A stretch of DNA of 64,000 nt from Tenacibaculum maritimum NCIMB 2154 (GTDB lineage Bacteria > Bacteroidota > Bacteroidia > Flavobacteriales > Flavobacteriaceae): positions 806,001 to 870,000 of the forward strand of contig NZ_LT634361.1 in NCBI RefSeq assembly GCF_900119795.1. The letters are read 5' to 3'. Shown piece by piece: positions 45,752 to 55,305 of this stretch. The notes beneath the pieces were generated by a model. That model was given only the letters and a program-made list of their open reading frames with translations, did no database searches and was not told the DNA's origin. Position 1 is the first letter of the stretch. Every line of letters begins with the position of its first letter. The translations under genes and the position numbers were made by a program.

Positions 45752-47086
45752 ATGAATAACGAGCACAATCCTATGGCAGTTAGAATAGGGAATATTCAAA
45801 TGCTATGGGAAAAAACAAGACAGAAAAATAAACAAGCACGTTTGTTTGCGCTGGTTTCTAAATCTGAAGATTACCCATTGGTAGAGGGCTTTTTTAAATT
45901 AGAATCCTCTCCTTATGGGAAATCACCAGATACTTTTGTTGTTTTTTTTATGGAGTTTCAAGGAAAAGAGGCATTTTACCATAGCTTGATACAAAATTGG
46001 CTAGATGTTTTTGAGGAAGATTTAAAGAAGCAACCTTCGTGGAATTGGGAGGATTTTCCAGTGTTAAAAGAGGCATTTGAAAAGCTAGATAAAAATGATG
46101 AAGAAACTCTAAAGTTATTTTATATAAAACTATTGAGTAGTTTTAAAAAATTTGAAGGTAAACAAGAAAACTTATTGATTGTAAGCTTAATTGTAAAGCA
46201 AGTAGTAGCAACTCATAAACTTCATGAAGCTATTAAAGAATTACATGAAGCACTGCCAAAAGATGTAGGGCTATTGTTATATGATTACAAAGGAAGAAGT
46301 CTTTATGATGCAGTGATTCAAGAAGAGAAAGGTTGTTTTATAGAGGTGCCTGACCAAGATATTTCGGGTGCATATCAGGAAATTGCTACTCAGGGAGATC
46401 CTAATGATCCTCAGGTAAGATTTAGAAAGATTGTTTTCGAAATAGGGGAGGCAGCTAAAGAGCGTAATAAGAAAAAGGTCATTTGCTTGGGAGAGGAATT
46501 GATAGCAGTTAGTAAAAAAGTTGGAGATTTGAGCTTTTATGCATCGGCTTACTTAATCTATGGAAGTTTCTTATTTCAATTTAAAAGTGAAAAGGAACGA
46601 ATACAAGAGCTTTTGGACAAGGGGATTGCTATTGTAAAACCTTCCTATCAAAATAAAAAGGAGTGCGCAGGAGTCATGCTGCAGCTAATGATGTTTAAAG
46701 CTTCTCATTATAGTATGATAGGAGAGTCAGATGTAGCAATAGATGCTTTTATGAAGCATATTGGATATGCGAAAGAATTAGAGGAGGGAATTCAGGTAAT
46801 AACAGGATACAATTATGTGCTGCTTATTGCTATGAAGAAAGAGCGCGCAGTGTATCAACCGATTTTGGAAGAAGCTTTTGAATACGGATATGCAATGGAC
46901 GACGAATCATTAAAAATAGTAAATTTTACATTGATAGCCGATCATTATTTAAATAAGATATCGGTAGCACCTATAAAAGAAAAAGAAATAATAGAGAGAA
47001 TGGAAAGTATATATGGAGAAAATTGGCAGGATAGTCCGAAGACAATAGCCAAAAAAATGAGTCAAGAATACCAACTAAAAGCCTAA
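45752..47086 (+). CDS. Alpha-helical (TPR-like) putative Rhs adaptor
   Basis: 444 aa with no signal peptide. Residues 1-190 form an alpha/beta part with a helical bundle (LIQNWLDVFEEDLKKQPSWN; LHEAIKELHEALPKDVGLLL). From about 225 on, helix pairs of TPR type appear (AAKERNKKKVICLGEELIAV; YASAYLIYGSFLFQFKSEKE; SHYSMIGESDVAIDAFMKHI). Encoded between vgrG2 (5 bp) and rhs (4 bp), it is where effector-loading chaperones are found in other Rhs loci. I infer the same job; it is not EagR or DUF4123 by sequence. Confidence 0.55.
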   Translation: MNNEHNPMAVRIGNIQMLWEKTRQKNKQARLFALVSKSEDYPLVEGFFKLESSPYGKSPDTFVVFFMEFQGKEAFYHSLIQNWLDVFEEDLKKQPSWNWEDFPVLKEAFEKLDKNDEETLKLFYIKLLSSFKKFEGKQENLLIVSLIVKQVVATHKLHEAIKELHEALPKDVGLLLYDYKGRSLYDAVIQEEKGCFIEVPDQDISGAYQEIATQGDPNDPQVRFRKIVFEIGEAAKERNKKKVICLGEELIAVSKKVGDLSFYASAYLIYGSFLFQFKSEKERIQELLDKGIAIVKPSYQNKKECAGVMLQLMMFKASHYSMIGESDVAIDAFMKHIGYAKELEEGIQVITGYNYVLLIAMKKERAVYQPILEEAFEYGYAMDDESLKIVNFTLIADHYLNKISVAPIKEKEIIERMESIYGENWQDSPKTIAKKMSQEYQLKA

Positions 47087-47090
47087 AATT

Positions 47091-50000
47091 ATGTTATTAG
47101 CAGATACTCATTTAACCTTTGTAGTAGGGATTGATATTCATTTTACAACAATGATTCCTTTTAACCCTTTTCATCCTTATGTAGGCATGGTTTTGGATCC
47201 TGCGGATTATATTCCATTTATAGGAACCAATGTTCATATCAATGGTTTGAAACGAGGGAATTCAGATACGAGTGGCGTGATTGTACCTTTGGTGCATATA
47301 CCGCTATTTACACCACCTTGGCTTATGACTTCTATTATCGGCCACGAGAGTATGAATTTTTATGCATCGGATACTGTTTTTTCAGACAGTACGCGTTTGA
47401 GCCCTAAAGGTCATATGCTAATGACTTGTAATGATATAGGAATCCCCTTGTCTTTATCAGTAGGAAAGGGAAAGAAATTTAAAATAGTTCCTACATTATT
47501 TTCTCCAACGTCATTTTCATTGCCAACTCCTACGGGATTGCCTGTGAATGTGGGAGGTCCTTATGTTCCTGATTGGGGAGGTATGTTAACAGGATTGTTA
47601 GCAGGTTTAGGATTTGGCGCCTTGATGAAGTATGGAAAAAAGGTGTTTAATAAGGTATTAAAAAAAGCAATAGGTCCTAATTGGTTGAGTCGTCAGTTGT
47701 GTAAAGCTGGTTTTGAACCGATTAATTTAATCAATGGAGCAGTCTTGTATGAGGGGGTTGATTTTGGTTTTAGTGGAGTGCTTGCTTTAAGCTGGGATCG
47801 GAGTTGGTATTCTGATTCGGATTATGTGGGTTGGTTAGGTCATGGAGTACATAGTTGTTATGATCGAGCACTGGAGCTGTATCCATCGGAGGATGCTTTG
47901 GGCTTGCGTTTGGAAGATGGTCGAATAGTAGGTTTTCCAACATTATTAAAGGAAGAGGAGTTTTATTTGCGTAGTGAGAAAATAACATTAAAGCGTATTT
48001 CAGAAGGATATGTAGCGCAGGATCATATGTCGAATACGTATAGTTATTTTACAGCATTTGATGTTAAAAAGCAACAGTACCAGTTAACGCGTATAGCGAA
48101 TGCTGATGGGTTGGGGATTGATTTTGAGATCGTAAACAATCGCTTGCGACGTATTATAGATAGTGGATCTCGTGAGGTTAATGTGTTTTACAATGATGCT
48201 GGATTTATTTCTAAGATGTCATTATTATCTGGAGGGGATTCTGAGGATTTAGTGAGTTATCGCTATGATGATTATGGAAATATGACGGGAATCATAGATG
48301 CTTTGGGGCATTGTACAAGCATGGAGTATGTAGGGCATTTAATGGTTAAAAAGGAAGATCGTAATGGACAGTGTTTTTATTGGGAGTATGATGAATGGAA
48401 TCGATGTGTGCATACTTGGGGAGATGGAGGTTGGCAAGAGGGTTGGATTACTTACCATAAAGAGGAAGGATATAATTTGGTTAAGGATGCAAATCAAGCG
48501 GTTACTACGTATTATTATGAACCGAATCAATTGGTAACAGGCGTCAAAGACCCTATGGGAGTGTGTACTTATACGCAATATACGGCATGGATGGAGGTGT
48601 ATCGAGAAGTAGATGGAGCGGGTCGTGTTACAGGGTATAGTTATGATGATAGAGGAAATAGGACAAGTATTTGTTATGCAGATGGAACAAAGGAGTACTT
48701 TATGTATAAATCCAAGGATCTTTTGGAGGTTTGGATCAATCCAGAAGGAGAAAAAACATTGTATGTATATGATGAATTGGCAAGTCATCGTATCAAAAGT
48801 ATTGTAGGAGAAGATCAAGTAGCCACACACTTTAATTATACTTCCGAGGGATTGCTATCGGAAATTCGTAAGGAGGGTAATGTCTTGAGTTTGTCATATG
48901 ATGCTAGGTATAATGTAAAAACTTGGCGAGAAAACGGAAAGGTATTGAAGCGATGGGATTACAATGATCGAGGTCGTGTGATTGCGGAGTATATCCCCAA
49001 TCAAATGCCAAATTATTTTAGTTATGATGCGTTAGATCGAGTGTTGGAAATAACAGGATCTGATGGAAAGGAAATTCATTTTAGATATAATCAATATGAT
49101 GAAGTAGTGGGAGTTGAAACAGGAGGGCATGAGGTATCTTTTTCATATACGCCAATGGGAAGTTTGTCTAGTAGAACGGAAAATGGGGTAAAGGTATCTT
49201 TTGAATATGATAAGATGGAGCAGTTACGAAGTATTCGTAATGAGCGTAATGAGCGTTATTTTTTTACCAGAAACCGATCAGGAAAGATTATAAAAGAGCA
49301 AGGATTTGATGGATTGGAGAAGCGTTATAGGTATAATGAAGCGGGAGAGGTCATACATATAGAACGAGGAGGAGGTCGCTATACGTCGTATGAACAGGAT
49401 GCTTTAGGTCGTATTACACGAGCGAGTTATGAGGATGGTAGTTGGGAAACGTATAGTTATAATAAAAATGGAGCATTGATAGCGGCTTGTAATCAAGATA
49501 TTAGTATTTATTTAGAGCGAGATGCGAAGGGCCGTGTTGTAAAAGAGATTCAGAGTCCAACTTTAGGAGGAGGAACAGAGCACAGTCATGAGGTGGAGAT
49601 ACGGTATAACAAGTTGGGGCAACGTACACATGTAGTAAGTAGTTTAGGAGCAGAGGTGGTGAGTAGGTATAACCAACAAGGTCTTATAGCATCAATTTCA
49701 GCTCAGAGTGAGGCGTTAAAGGAACAGCATAAGGCATGGGAGGCGAGTTTGGAGTACGATAGCCAAGGTAGAGAGTTGGAGCGTTATGTAACAGGAGGAG
49801 TTCATAGTAAAATGCGATATCACTTAGGGAATCCAGTGGGGCAGAGCATGTATAGCCATGGAGAGCAGCGAGGATACCGAGGCTATACCTGGGATACGAA
49901 CCGTCAGTTATTAGAAACAAGAAGCCATTTGAATCAAGATCCGATAGGATTTAGTTACGATGCTTTTGGAAACTTAGCACGAGCAAAATATAGTTATAAA

Positions 50001-51212
50001 GATATTTTATTTAAGACCCCAGATGCGGTAGGTAATTTATATAAAGAAGAAGACCAATCAGATCGCGTATATGGAAAAGGAGGACGCTTGCTAAAGGATG
50101 AAGAGTACCATTATAAATATGATGTTGAGGGTCATTTGATTTTGAAGAGTAAACGAAGGATCAATGAGAAATTGGCAATGCCAAAGCATGACAATATACT
50201 AGATAAGTGGTTAGGAAGTGGAAAGCCGAGTAAGGAGGCTCAATTGGCGCATGAGAATTGGCAGTTGGGAGATTGGGGGTATGTTTGGTATGGAAATGGT
50301 CGATTAAAAGAGGTGAAGAATCCAGATGGAAGTGTTGTAAAGATGGAGTATGATGCTTTGGGAAGGCGAACGTCTAAACGCGCTCAAGGGAAGGTAACGC
50401 GTTTCTTTTGGGATGGGAATGTTTTATTACATGAATGGAATCATAAAGAGGAGGATACTCCAGCAGTAGTGGTAGATGCAATAGGGATGCTAAGCTATGA
50501 CAAGGTTGCACCTATAGAGAATTTAGTGACATGGGTATATGAATCAGGTCGTTTTGTACCCTCCGCCAAGTTAGTAGGCGGGGAGCGTTATAGTATTTTA
50601 AGTGATTACTTAGGTACGCCTATTCAGGCATATGATGCAAGAGGAAATATCGTATGGGAATGTGAGTTGGATATTTATGGAAAAGTACGTAATTTGCATG
50701 GAGAAAAAACGTTCATTCCTTTCCGTTACCAAGGGCAATATGAAGATATTGAAACAGGGTTGTATTACAATCGTTTTAGATATTATTCACCTGATACAGG
50801 TACGTATATCTCACAAGATCCGATAGGGTTATTAGGTAACAATCCGAATTTTTATGCGTATGTACATGATGTAAATTCAGAAACCGACGTATTTGGACTT
50901 AACAAAGCTCCTATTAATTTAGGTGGTGGTTTTAGAGGAAGGCTTGATCAATTTAATATGGGGCATGGAGTAGATTTTGAGTTTCATGTTTATGATAAAA
51001 ATATGAAAGAAGTAGGTATTTTTGGTAGTGAAGGCTTTATGAATAAACACGGAATCGCAGGGGCTGATGTTGATGTCCCTAAGAGTGTGCAGCAGAGATT
51101 AAAAGGAATGGCGGTAGACCAATTGAGAAAAGGAGGAAGATTAGGAGCGAAAGGAACCGAAAATATAAAAGGAAATAAATGGAAACGACCGAGATTAAAA
51201 GGTTGTAATTAA
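47091..51212 (+). CDS. rhs: Rhs-family T6SS effector with PAAR-like N-terminus and C-terminal toxin
   Basis: 1373 aa. Residues 1-150 are PAAR-like (HPYVGMVLDPADYIPFIGTN; GHMLMTCNDIGIPLSLSVGK). A hydrophobic helix lies at 164-179 (MLTGLLAGLGFGALM). From 208 comes the Rhs cage start (EPINLINGAVLYEGVDF, DUF6531 type), then YD repeats forming the hollow shell. The core end is YYNRFRYYSPDTGTYISQDP (about 1224), then DVFGL. The toxin is residues 1271-1373; its motif HGVDFEFHVYDKN...GSEGFMNKHG is seen in some polymorphic toxins whose activity I cannot name. It ends KGCN, with Cys as its only cysteine. Confidence 0.9.
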   Translation: MLLADTHLTFVVGIDIHFTTMIPFNPFHPYVGMVLDPADYIPFIGTNVHINGLKRGNSDTSGVIVPLVHIPLFTPPWLMTSIIGHESMNFYASDTVFSDSTRLSPKGHMLMTCNDIGIPLSLSVGKGKKFKIVPTLFSPTSFSLPTPTGLPVNVGGPYVPDWGGMLTGLLAGLGFGALMKYGKKVFNKVLKKAIGPNWLSRQLCKAGFEPINLINGAVLYEGVDFGFSGVLALSWDRSWYSDSDYVGWLGHGVHSCYDRALELYPSEDALGLRLEDGRIVGFPTLLKEEEFYLRSEKITLKRISEGYVAQDHMSNTYSYFTAFDVKKQQYQLTRIANADGLGIDFEIVNNRLRRIIDSGSREVNVFYNDAGFISKMSLLSGGDSEDLVSYRYDDYGNMTGIIDALGHCTSMEYVGHLMVKKEDRNGQCFYWEYDEWNRCVHTWGDGGWQEGWITYHKEEGYNLVKDANQAVTTYYYEPNQLVTGVKDPMGVCTYTQYTAWMEVYREVDGAGRVTGYSYDDRGNRTSICYADGTKEYFMYKSKDLLEVWINPEGEKTLYVYDELASHRIKSIVGEDQVATHFNYTSEGLLSEIRKEGNVLSLSYDARYNVKTWRENGKVLKRWDYNDRGRVIAEYIPNQMPNYFSYDALDRVLEITGSDGKEIHFRYNQYDEVVGVETGGHEVSFSYTPMGSLSSRTENGVKVSFEYDKMEQLRSIRNERNERYFFTRNRSGKIIKEQGFDGLEKRYRYNEAGEVIHIERGGGRYTSYEQDALGRITRASYEDGSWETYSYNKNGALIAACNQDISIYLERDAKGRVVKEIQSPTLGGGTEHSHEVEIRYNKLGQRTHVVSSLGAEVVSRYNQQGLIASISAQSEALKEQHKAWEASLEYDSQGRELERYVTGGVHSKMRYHLGNPVGQSMYSHGEQRGYRGYTWDTNRQLLETRSHLNQDPIGFSYDAFGNLARAKYSYKDILFKTPDAVGNLYKEEDQSDRVYGKGGRLLKDEEYHYKYDVEGHLILKSKRRINEKLAMPKHDNILDKWLGSGKPSKEAQLAHENWQLGDWGYVWYGNGRLKEVKNPDGSVVKMEYDALGRRTSKRAQGKVTRFFWDGNVLLHEWNHKEEDTPAVVVDAIGMLSYDKVAPIENLVTWVYESGRFVPSAKLVGGERYSILSDYLGTPIQAYDARGNIVWECELDIYGKVRNLHGEKTFIPFRYQGQYEDIETGLYYNRFRYYSPDTGTYISQDPIGLLGNNPNFYAYVHDVNSETDVFGLNKAPINLGGGFRGRLDQFNMGHGVDFEFHVYDKNMKEVGIFGSEGFMNKHGIAGADVDVPKSVQQRLKGMAVDQLRKGGRLGAKGTENIKGNKWKRPRLKGCN

Positions 51213-51222
51213 ATTTTTACGA

Positions 51223-51672
51223 ATGAAGATAATTGAACATGAAACAGTAATGGACGTTTCAAACTACGGGGAATATTTAGAGTCAATTAAAGAACAAATG
51301 CCAATTAACGCATATAATTTTGCTTCTGAAAAAGGGCATTATGATTTTTATGGTAGGAATTGCACACATGACCTCCAGTTAGATAAAATAGAGGTTTTTT
51401 ATAGTTTAGAAAATAGATTACAGTATTTATTACACCTAAAAGGAAATGAGTTTAAGCACGATAAAGATTTGAAAATTGAATATATTGAGGTTCAGTCATT
51501 TAAAATCAATTGTAAAAATAACAACCTTAACGAAGATGTACTATATAAAGATGATATAAAAATAGATGAAGTAAGTTTAGACAAATCATCAAATCTGATT
51601 TGTCATGAGATACAATTTCATAATTATGAGATTTTAATTTTATGTAAAGATTTAATACACAAGTGGATTTAA
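51223..51672 (+). CDS. Immunity protein for the active Rhs toxin
   Basis: 149-residue cytosolic acidic protein starting 10 bp after rhs. I do not recognise the family. Its position directly after the toxin tip and lack of signal peptide make it the cognate immunity protein, with the toxin therefore acting in the cytoplasm. The repeated terminator element follows 16 bp after its stop. Confidence 0.7.
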   Translation: MKIIEHETVMDVSNYGEYLESIKEQMPINAYNFASEKGHYDFYGRNCTHDLQLDKIEVFYSLENRLQYLLHLKGNEFKHDKDLKIEYIEVQSFKINCKNNNLNEDVLYKDDIKIDEVSLDKSSNLICHEIQFHNYEILILCKDLIHKWI

Positions 51673-51688
51673 TAAAATTCTAGATCTT

Positions 51689-51811
51689 CCCCGCTAGCGC
51701 AAGCATCATGCTTGTGTCGAGTGTGAGTAAGCTTAACAAATAATACTAAAAACAAAAAACCACAATGGAAGTTGTGGTTTTTTGTTTGGTTTAAATTTAG
51801 GGTATAAAAGT
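51689..51811 (+). repeat. Inter-cassette element, copy 1, with terminator
   Basis: A conserved about 125-bp block: CGCTAGCG palindrome, then CAAGCATCATGCTTG (7-bp arms), GTGTCGAGTG, a TTTAACAAATAATACTAAA-like stretch and a 12-bp-stem terminator (arms 51754-51765 and 51772-51783, ending in T6). It runs directly into Rhs core sequence at CCTATTCAGGCATATG. It recurs before most orphan toxin cassettes. Confidence 0.85.
51754..51784 (+). terminator. Terminator ending the rhs-immunity transcript
   Basis: AAAAAACCACAA / TTGTGGTTTTTT stem with a 6-nt loop (TGGAAG) and terminal T-run. It insulates the downstream orphan cassette from the rhs transcript. Confidence 0.85.
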
Positions 51812-52432
51812 ACCCCTATTCAGGCATATGATGCAAGAGGAAATATCGTATGGGAATGTGAGTTGGATATTTATGGAAAAGTACGTAATTTGCATGGAGA
51901 AAAAACGTTCATTCCTTTCCGTTTTTCGGGGCAATATGAAGATATTGAAACAGGGTTGTATTACAACCGTTTTAGATATTATTCACCTGATACAGGTACG
52001 TATATCTCAAAAGACCCGATAGGGTTATTAGGTAACAACCCCAATTTGTATGCGTATGTAAAGGATAGTAATAGTAGGATTGATCCGTTTGGATTATTTG
52101 ATTGGAAAGGTCATCTAGAAAAAATATCTGGAACAAAATCTCCTTCTGGTATGGAACGTCCACATGCCCATCATATAGTATTTAAAAAAGGGCATGCTAA
52201 TCAACAAGCTATACTAAAAGAGAGTAAGTCTATTTTAGAAAAATATAAGATAGATTGGCTTAAAGGTAAAGAAAACCTTACATGGGCTCCTAATAAAAAT
52301 CATAGTAAAAAAGCTGCTCAAAGAGTACTTGATGCTTTAAAAATAGCCGATAAGAAAGGTACAAGAGAAGCCGTAGTAGATGCACTTTCTGAAATGGGTA
52401 AAAAATTTGCTAACGATACTATTTGTAAATAA
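51782..52432 (+). CDS. Orphan Rhs C-terminus 2: AHH nuclease toxin
   Basis: The frame opens at TTG 51782 inside the terminator, with no ATG before the Rhs core, so it is probably a silent cassette. The core (PIQAYDARGN to DPFGL) is nearly identical to the active rhs end. The toxin part, from FDWKGHL, has the AHH motif (RPHAHHIVFKKGHANQQAIL), a HNH/ENDO VII-type DNase that uses the central His pair, and WAPNKNHSKKAAQRVLDAL. It ends TICK; that Cys is the only one in the toxin. Partner immunity gene 8 bp downstream. Confidence 0.8.
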   Translation: MFGLNLGYKSTPIQAYDARGNIVWECELDIYGKVRNLHGEKTFIPFRFSGQYEDIETGLYYNRFRYYSPDTGTYISKDPIGLLGNNPNLYAYVKDSNSRIDPFGLFDWKGHLEKISGTKSPSGMERPHAHHIVFKKGHANQQAILKESKSILEKYKIDWLKGKENLTWAPNKNHSKKAAQRVLDALKIADKKGTREAVVDALSEMGKKFANDTICK

Positions 52433-52440
52433 TTTTAAAA

Positions 52441-52950
52441 ATGAAAAAATTCGATTACATAAAATTTCAAGAAGAACTTAAATCTAGCTTGATAAATATT
52501 TTCAATGATAATAAAAATGATATTTGTGGTTTTGCATTATCTTCTGATGAAGATGCAAGGAGTGTTACTGTGTCTATAAATACACGATTACACCTAATGA
52601 ATTGTTGGAAAGAAGATGAAGATGAAGATAATGAGTATTATAAATGGTATCCAGCTGAATGGAAGTTAGAGGCTATTAATGATGATAAAATAAATGAACT
52701 AAGTTTAATTATTTTTAATTTGGAGAGAACACAAAACCCTGATGATGATAAGAGGGCTATTTATGAATTATTAGTGGACACTCTAAAACAGCTTAAACAA
52801 GAAGGGTTATTTTCTTCAATGGATGATAATTTTGTTTTAGTTTTTAATGTCACTGATAGTGATGATTTAGAACGTGATTTAAGATGGATAAGTGAACTCA
52901 ATGACAAAAAATTGTTTTCTGAATATAAAAGTTGGTCGGAAACTTGGTAA
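52441..52950 (+). CDS. DUF4303-like immunity protein (for AHH toxin)
   Basis: 169 aa. The arrangement FALSSDEDARSVTVSINT...WYPAEWKLE is like DUF4303, a family known as immunity to nuclease-type polymorphic toxins. Highly acidic, as expected for an inhibitor of a basic nuclease. Starts 8 bp after its toxin. No promoter is evident, so expression would need read-through or an internal start site. Confidence 0.65.
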   Translation: MKKFDYIKFQEELKSSLINIFNDNKNDICGFALSSDEDARSVTVSINTRLHLMNCWKEDEDEDNEYYKWYPAEWKLEAINDDKINELSLIIFNLERTQNPDDDKRAIYELLVDTLKQLKQEGLFSSMDDNFVLVFNVTDSDDLERDLRWISELNDKKLFSEYKSWSETW

Positions 52951-52970
52951 TTCCCGTTGGTACGAATGTT

Positions 52971-53100
52971 TTCCCCGCTAGCGCAAGCATCATGCTTGTG
53001 TCGAGTGTGAGTAAGCTTAACAAATAATACTAAAAACAAAAAAACACAATGGAAGTTGTGTTTTTTTGTTTGGTTTAAATTTAGGGTATAAAAGTACCCC
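52971..53100 (+). repeat. Inter-cassette element, copy 2, with terminator
   Basis: Same block as copy 1. The terminator stem here is AAAAAAACACAA (53038-53049) with TTGTGTTTTTTT (53056-53067): one C is missing from one arm and one G from the other, so pairing is kept. An extra C in the run at 53096 puts it out of frame with the core, which confirms it is not translated into the tip. Confidence 0.85.
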
Positions 53101-53147
53101 CTATTCAAGCATATGATGCAAGAGGAAATATCGTATGGGAATGTGAG

Positions 53148-53792
53148 TTGGATATTTATGGAAAAGTACGTAATTTGCATGGAGAAAAAACGTTCATTCC
53201 TTTCCGTTACCAAGGACAGTATGAAGATGTTGAAACAGGGCTGTATTATAACCGTTTTAGATATTATTCACCTGATACAGGTACGTATATCTCAAAAGAC
53301 CCGATTGGGTTATTAGGTAACAATCCGAATTTTTATGCGTATGTAAAGGATAGTAATAGCTGGGTGGATCCGTTTGGACTTTCTCCATGGGGAAATATTA
53401 ATGATTTTGGAAACTGGTTTGATAGTGCTTCTGTTCAAGATGTATTAAATAATAAGGATGCTGTATCAAGAGCATTAAGAAGTCCTGGAGGTAAACATGA
53501 GATGTTCCCTGTTTCTCAAGCAGCAAAAGCAAAAGAATTAGGTTTTACTCATTCTGAGCTTATGGAATTAACTGTAAAAACTAGTGATATTGAGTTTGTT
53601 GATGTTCCAGATAGAAAAGGAAATTTACATACAGGTCGCCATGTTTCTAGTGGTGTTCCTAATAATCCCGCCTCTTCTAACTTCCACAAAAGATTGATAA
53701 AAGATTTAAAAGGAGCTAAAACAAAAGCGGAAGCAAGAGCTATTATAAAGAAGCATAATGATGCACACATGAGAATTAAAGGATGCAAATAG
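53148..53792 (+). CDS. Orphan Rhs C-terminus 3: unknown toxin (WFDSAS...DVLNNKDAV type)
   Basis: The Rhs core frame is open from just after a TAG at about 53083, with TTG 53148 as the only start-like codon. The toxin begins SPWGNINDFG and has NWFDSASVQDVLNNKDAVSR, PGGKHEMFPVSQAAKAKELG and a C-terminal block with several His/Lys (NFHKRLIKDLKGAKTKAEAR, KKHNDAHMRIKGCK). The H-x-x-F...H...K pattern suggests a nuclease-like fold, but I cannot name it. Ends KGCK with the sole Cys. Confidence 0.65.
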   Translation: MDIYGKVRNLHGEKTFIPFRYQGQYEDVETGLYYNRFRYYSPDTGTYISKDPIGLLGNNPNFYAYVKDSNSWVDPFGLSPWGNINDFGNWFDSASVQDVLNNKDAVSRALRSPGGKHEMFPVSQAAKAKELGFTHSELMELTVKTSDIEFVDVPDRKGNLHTGRHVSSGVPNNPASSNFHKRLIKDLKGAKTKAEARAIIKKHNDAHMRIKGCK

Positions 53793-53822
53793 TTTTTATA
53801 GATATAATATATTTAAGTTAAA

Positions 53823-54428
53823 ATGAAAGAAGAGATTTTAAATAGAATTAAAAAATTGGGAGGGAATGTTAACGATGTAAAAAGGATATCCCTACAAAAA
53901 GATTTAGAATCCATTAGATTCGAGTTGGTTTTATATCCTAAGCCAAAAGAAGTTCCGTGGGAGATTGGAGAAAATACCCCTATCCATGGAATTAAAGAAT
54001 TTATTGAAGAAAATAAAAACTTATTGGAGGTTAATAAAGATACTTTTTATAGTAAGTTAGTTACTCACTATTATAAAGATACAGAAGAGAATTTTGGTCA
54101 GGTTTTTTTTAAAAATGACCTCTTTACTCCATTTGAAGAAGGAACGGACGATTTTGAAGAATGGGATGGTGAATGGGATGAAAATGATTTTAAAAAGGTT
54201 ATTAAAGGAGATGAAATGAAATTGATGTTTATTGGTTATTCTTATGGCTTTCCTGATAATTTATTTGTATGTCTTAGTGATCCAGATAAAGAAAACCCCA
54301 CTGTTTACGGAACAGATCATGAAGTTTATTTTGACGAAATAACTGTACAAGGAACATTGGAAGAGTATTTTAACTCTTTTCTAACTAAGGAGGAGTTAAT
54401 AGAAATAATAGATAAAAAACTTAAATAA
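53823..54428 (+). CDS. Immunity protein for orphan toxin 3
   Basis: 201 aa, acidic, cytosolic. The C-terminal half (DNLFVCLSDPDKENPTVYGT, VQGTLEEYFNSFL) has the ending typical of SUKH/SMI1-KNR4 immunity proteins, but the N-terminal half does not show the family's signature, so this is tentative. 30 bp after the toxin stop. Confidence 0.6.
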   Translation: MKEEILNRIKKLGGNVNDVKRISLQKDLESIRFELVLYPKPKEVPWEIGENTPIHGIKEFIEENKNLLEVNKDTFYSKLVTHYYKDTEENFGQVFFKNDLFTPFEEGTDDFEEWDGEWDENDFKKVIKGDEMKLMFIGYSYGFPDNLFVCLSDPDKENPTVYGTDHEVYFDEITVQGTLEEYFNSFLTKEELIEIIDKKLK

Positions 54429-54472
54429 TTAGATTTACTCATTTTTGCTTATATCAGTAAAAAGTGAGGTTT

Positions 54473-54600
54473 TCCCCCGCTAGCGCTAGCATTTTGCTTG
54501 TGTCGAGTGCGAGTAAGTTTAACAAATAATACTAAAAACAAAAACCACAATGGAAGTTGTGGTTTTTTGTTTGGTTTAAATTTAGGGTATAAAAGTACGC
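54473..54600 (+). repeat. Inter-cassette element, copy 3, with terminator
   Basis: Same block: CGCTAGCGCTAGCATTTTGCT variant of the first hairpin, then the terminator with arms 54541-54550 and 54557-54566 plus T-run. Here the reading frame happens to stay open through the element from 54498 into the core. Confidence 0.85.
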
Positions 54601-55298
54601 CTATTCAAGCATATGATGCAAGAGGAAATATCGTATGGGAATGTGAGTTGGATATTTATGGAAAAGTACGTAATTTGCATGGAGAAAAAACGTTCATTCC
54701 TTTCCGTTACCAAGGGCAATATGAAGATGTTGAAACAGGGCTGTATTATAACCGTTTTAGATATTACTCACCTGATACAGGTACGTATATATCAAAAGAT
54801 CCGATTGGGTTATTAGGTAACAATCCGAATTTTTATGCGTATGTAAAGGATAGTAATACTTGGGTTGATCCGTTTGGATTATCTGGGATATTTCCGACAT
54901 CTATAGTTTGGACGGCAACAAGTCCTAAAGGAACAGGAAATGCATATAAGGTATTTCAACAAGATATTGATTGGGATATAGTTAACCCAAAAACAGGGCT
55001 AACAAATTTGGAGGCAGCATTAAAAACAGGTAAAGCACCAATTGGATCTGATGGTAAGTCGATAAATTTGCATCATTCTAAACAGCAAGGACATGGACCT
55101 CTATTTGAAGTAACAGATACTATTCATAAAAAGTTTGATAGAACCAATGCTTTACACCCTTATAAGGTAAGCGGAGAGGGGCAAAATCCATTTGATCCAG
55201 TTAATAGAAAGGCTTTTGATAATGATAGAACTAATTATTGGAAGTATAGGGGGAGGGAAGAAAAAGCTAGAAGAAATAAACTAAAAGGATGTAAATAA
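54498..55298 (+). CDS. Orphan Rhs C-terminus 4: LHH nuclease toxin
   Basis: Frame open from TTG 54498 through the element and terminator into the core, but no convincing start. The core is near-identical to the active gene. The toxin starts SGIFPTSIVW and holds GKAPIGSDGKSINLHHSKQQ followed by GHGPLFEVTDTIHKKF: the LHH variant of HNH/ENDO VII nucleases, where the His pair binds the metal. C-terminal DRTNYWKYRGREEKAR matches the family end. Ends LKGCK with the only Cys. Confidence 0.8.
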   Translation: MCRVRVSLTNNTKNKNHNGSCGFLFGLNLGYKSTPIQAYDARGNIVWECELDIYGKVRNLHGEKTFIPFRYQGQYEDVETGLYYNRFRYYSPDTGTYISKDPIGLLGNNPNFYAYVKDSNTWVDPFGLSGIFPTSIVWTATSPKGTGNAYKVFQQDIDWDIVNPKTGLTNLEAALKTGKAPIGSDGKSINLHHSKQQGHGPLFEVTDTIHKKFDRTNALHPYKVSGEGQNPFDPVNRKAFDNDRTNYWKYRGREEKARRNKLKGCK

Positions 55299-55305
55299 TA
55301 TAGAA

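Noticed and set aside
54498..54600. In-frame translation of the inter-cassette element as a true N-terminus of orphan tips.
   Set aside because: Other copies have a stop or a frame change in the same stretch, and the frame runs through a terminator hairpin.
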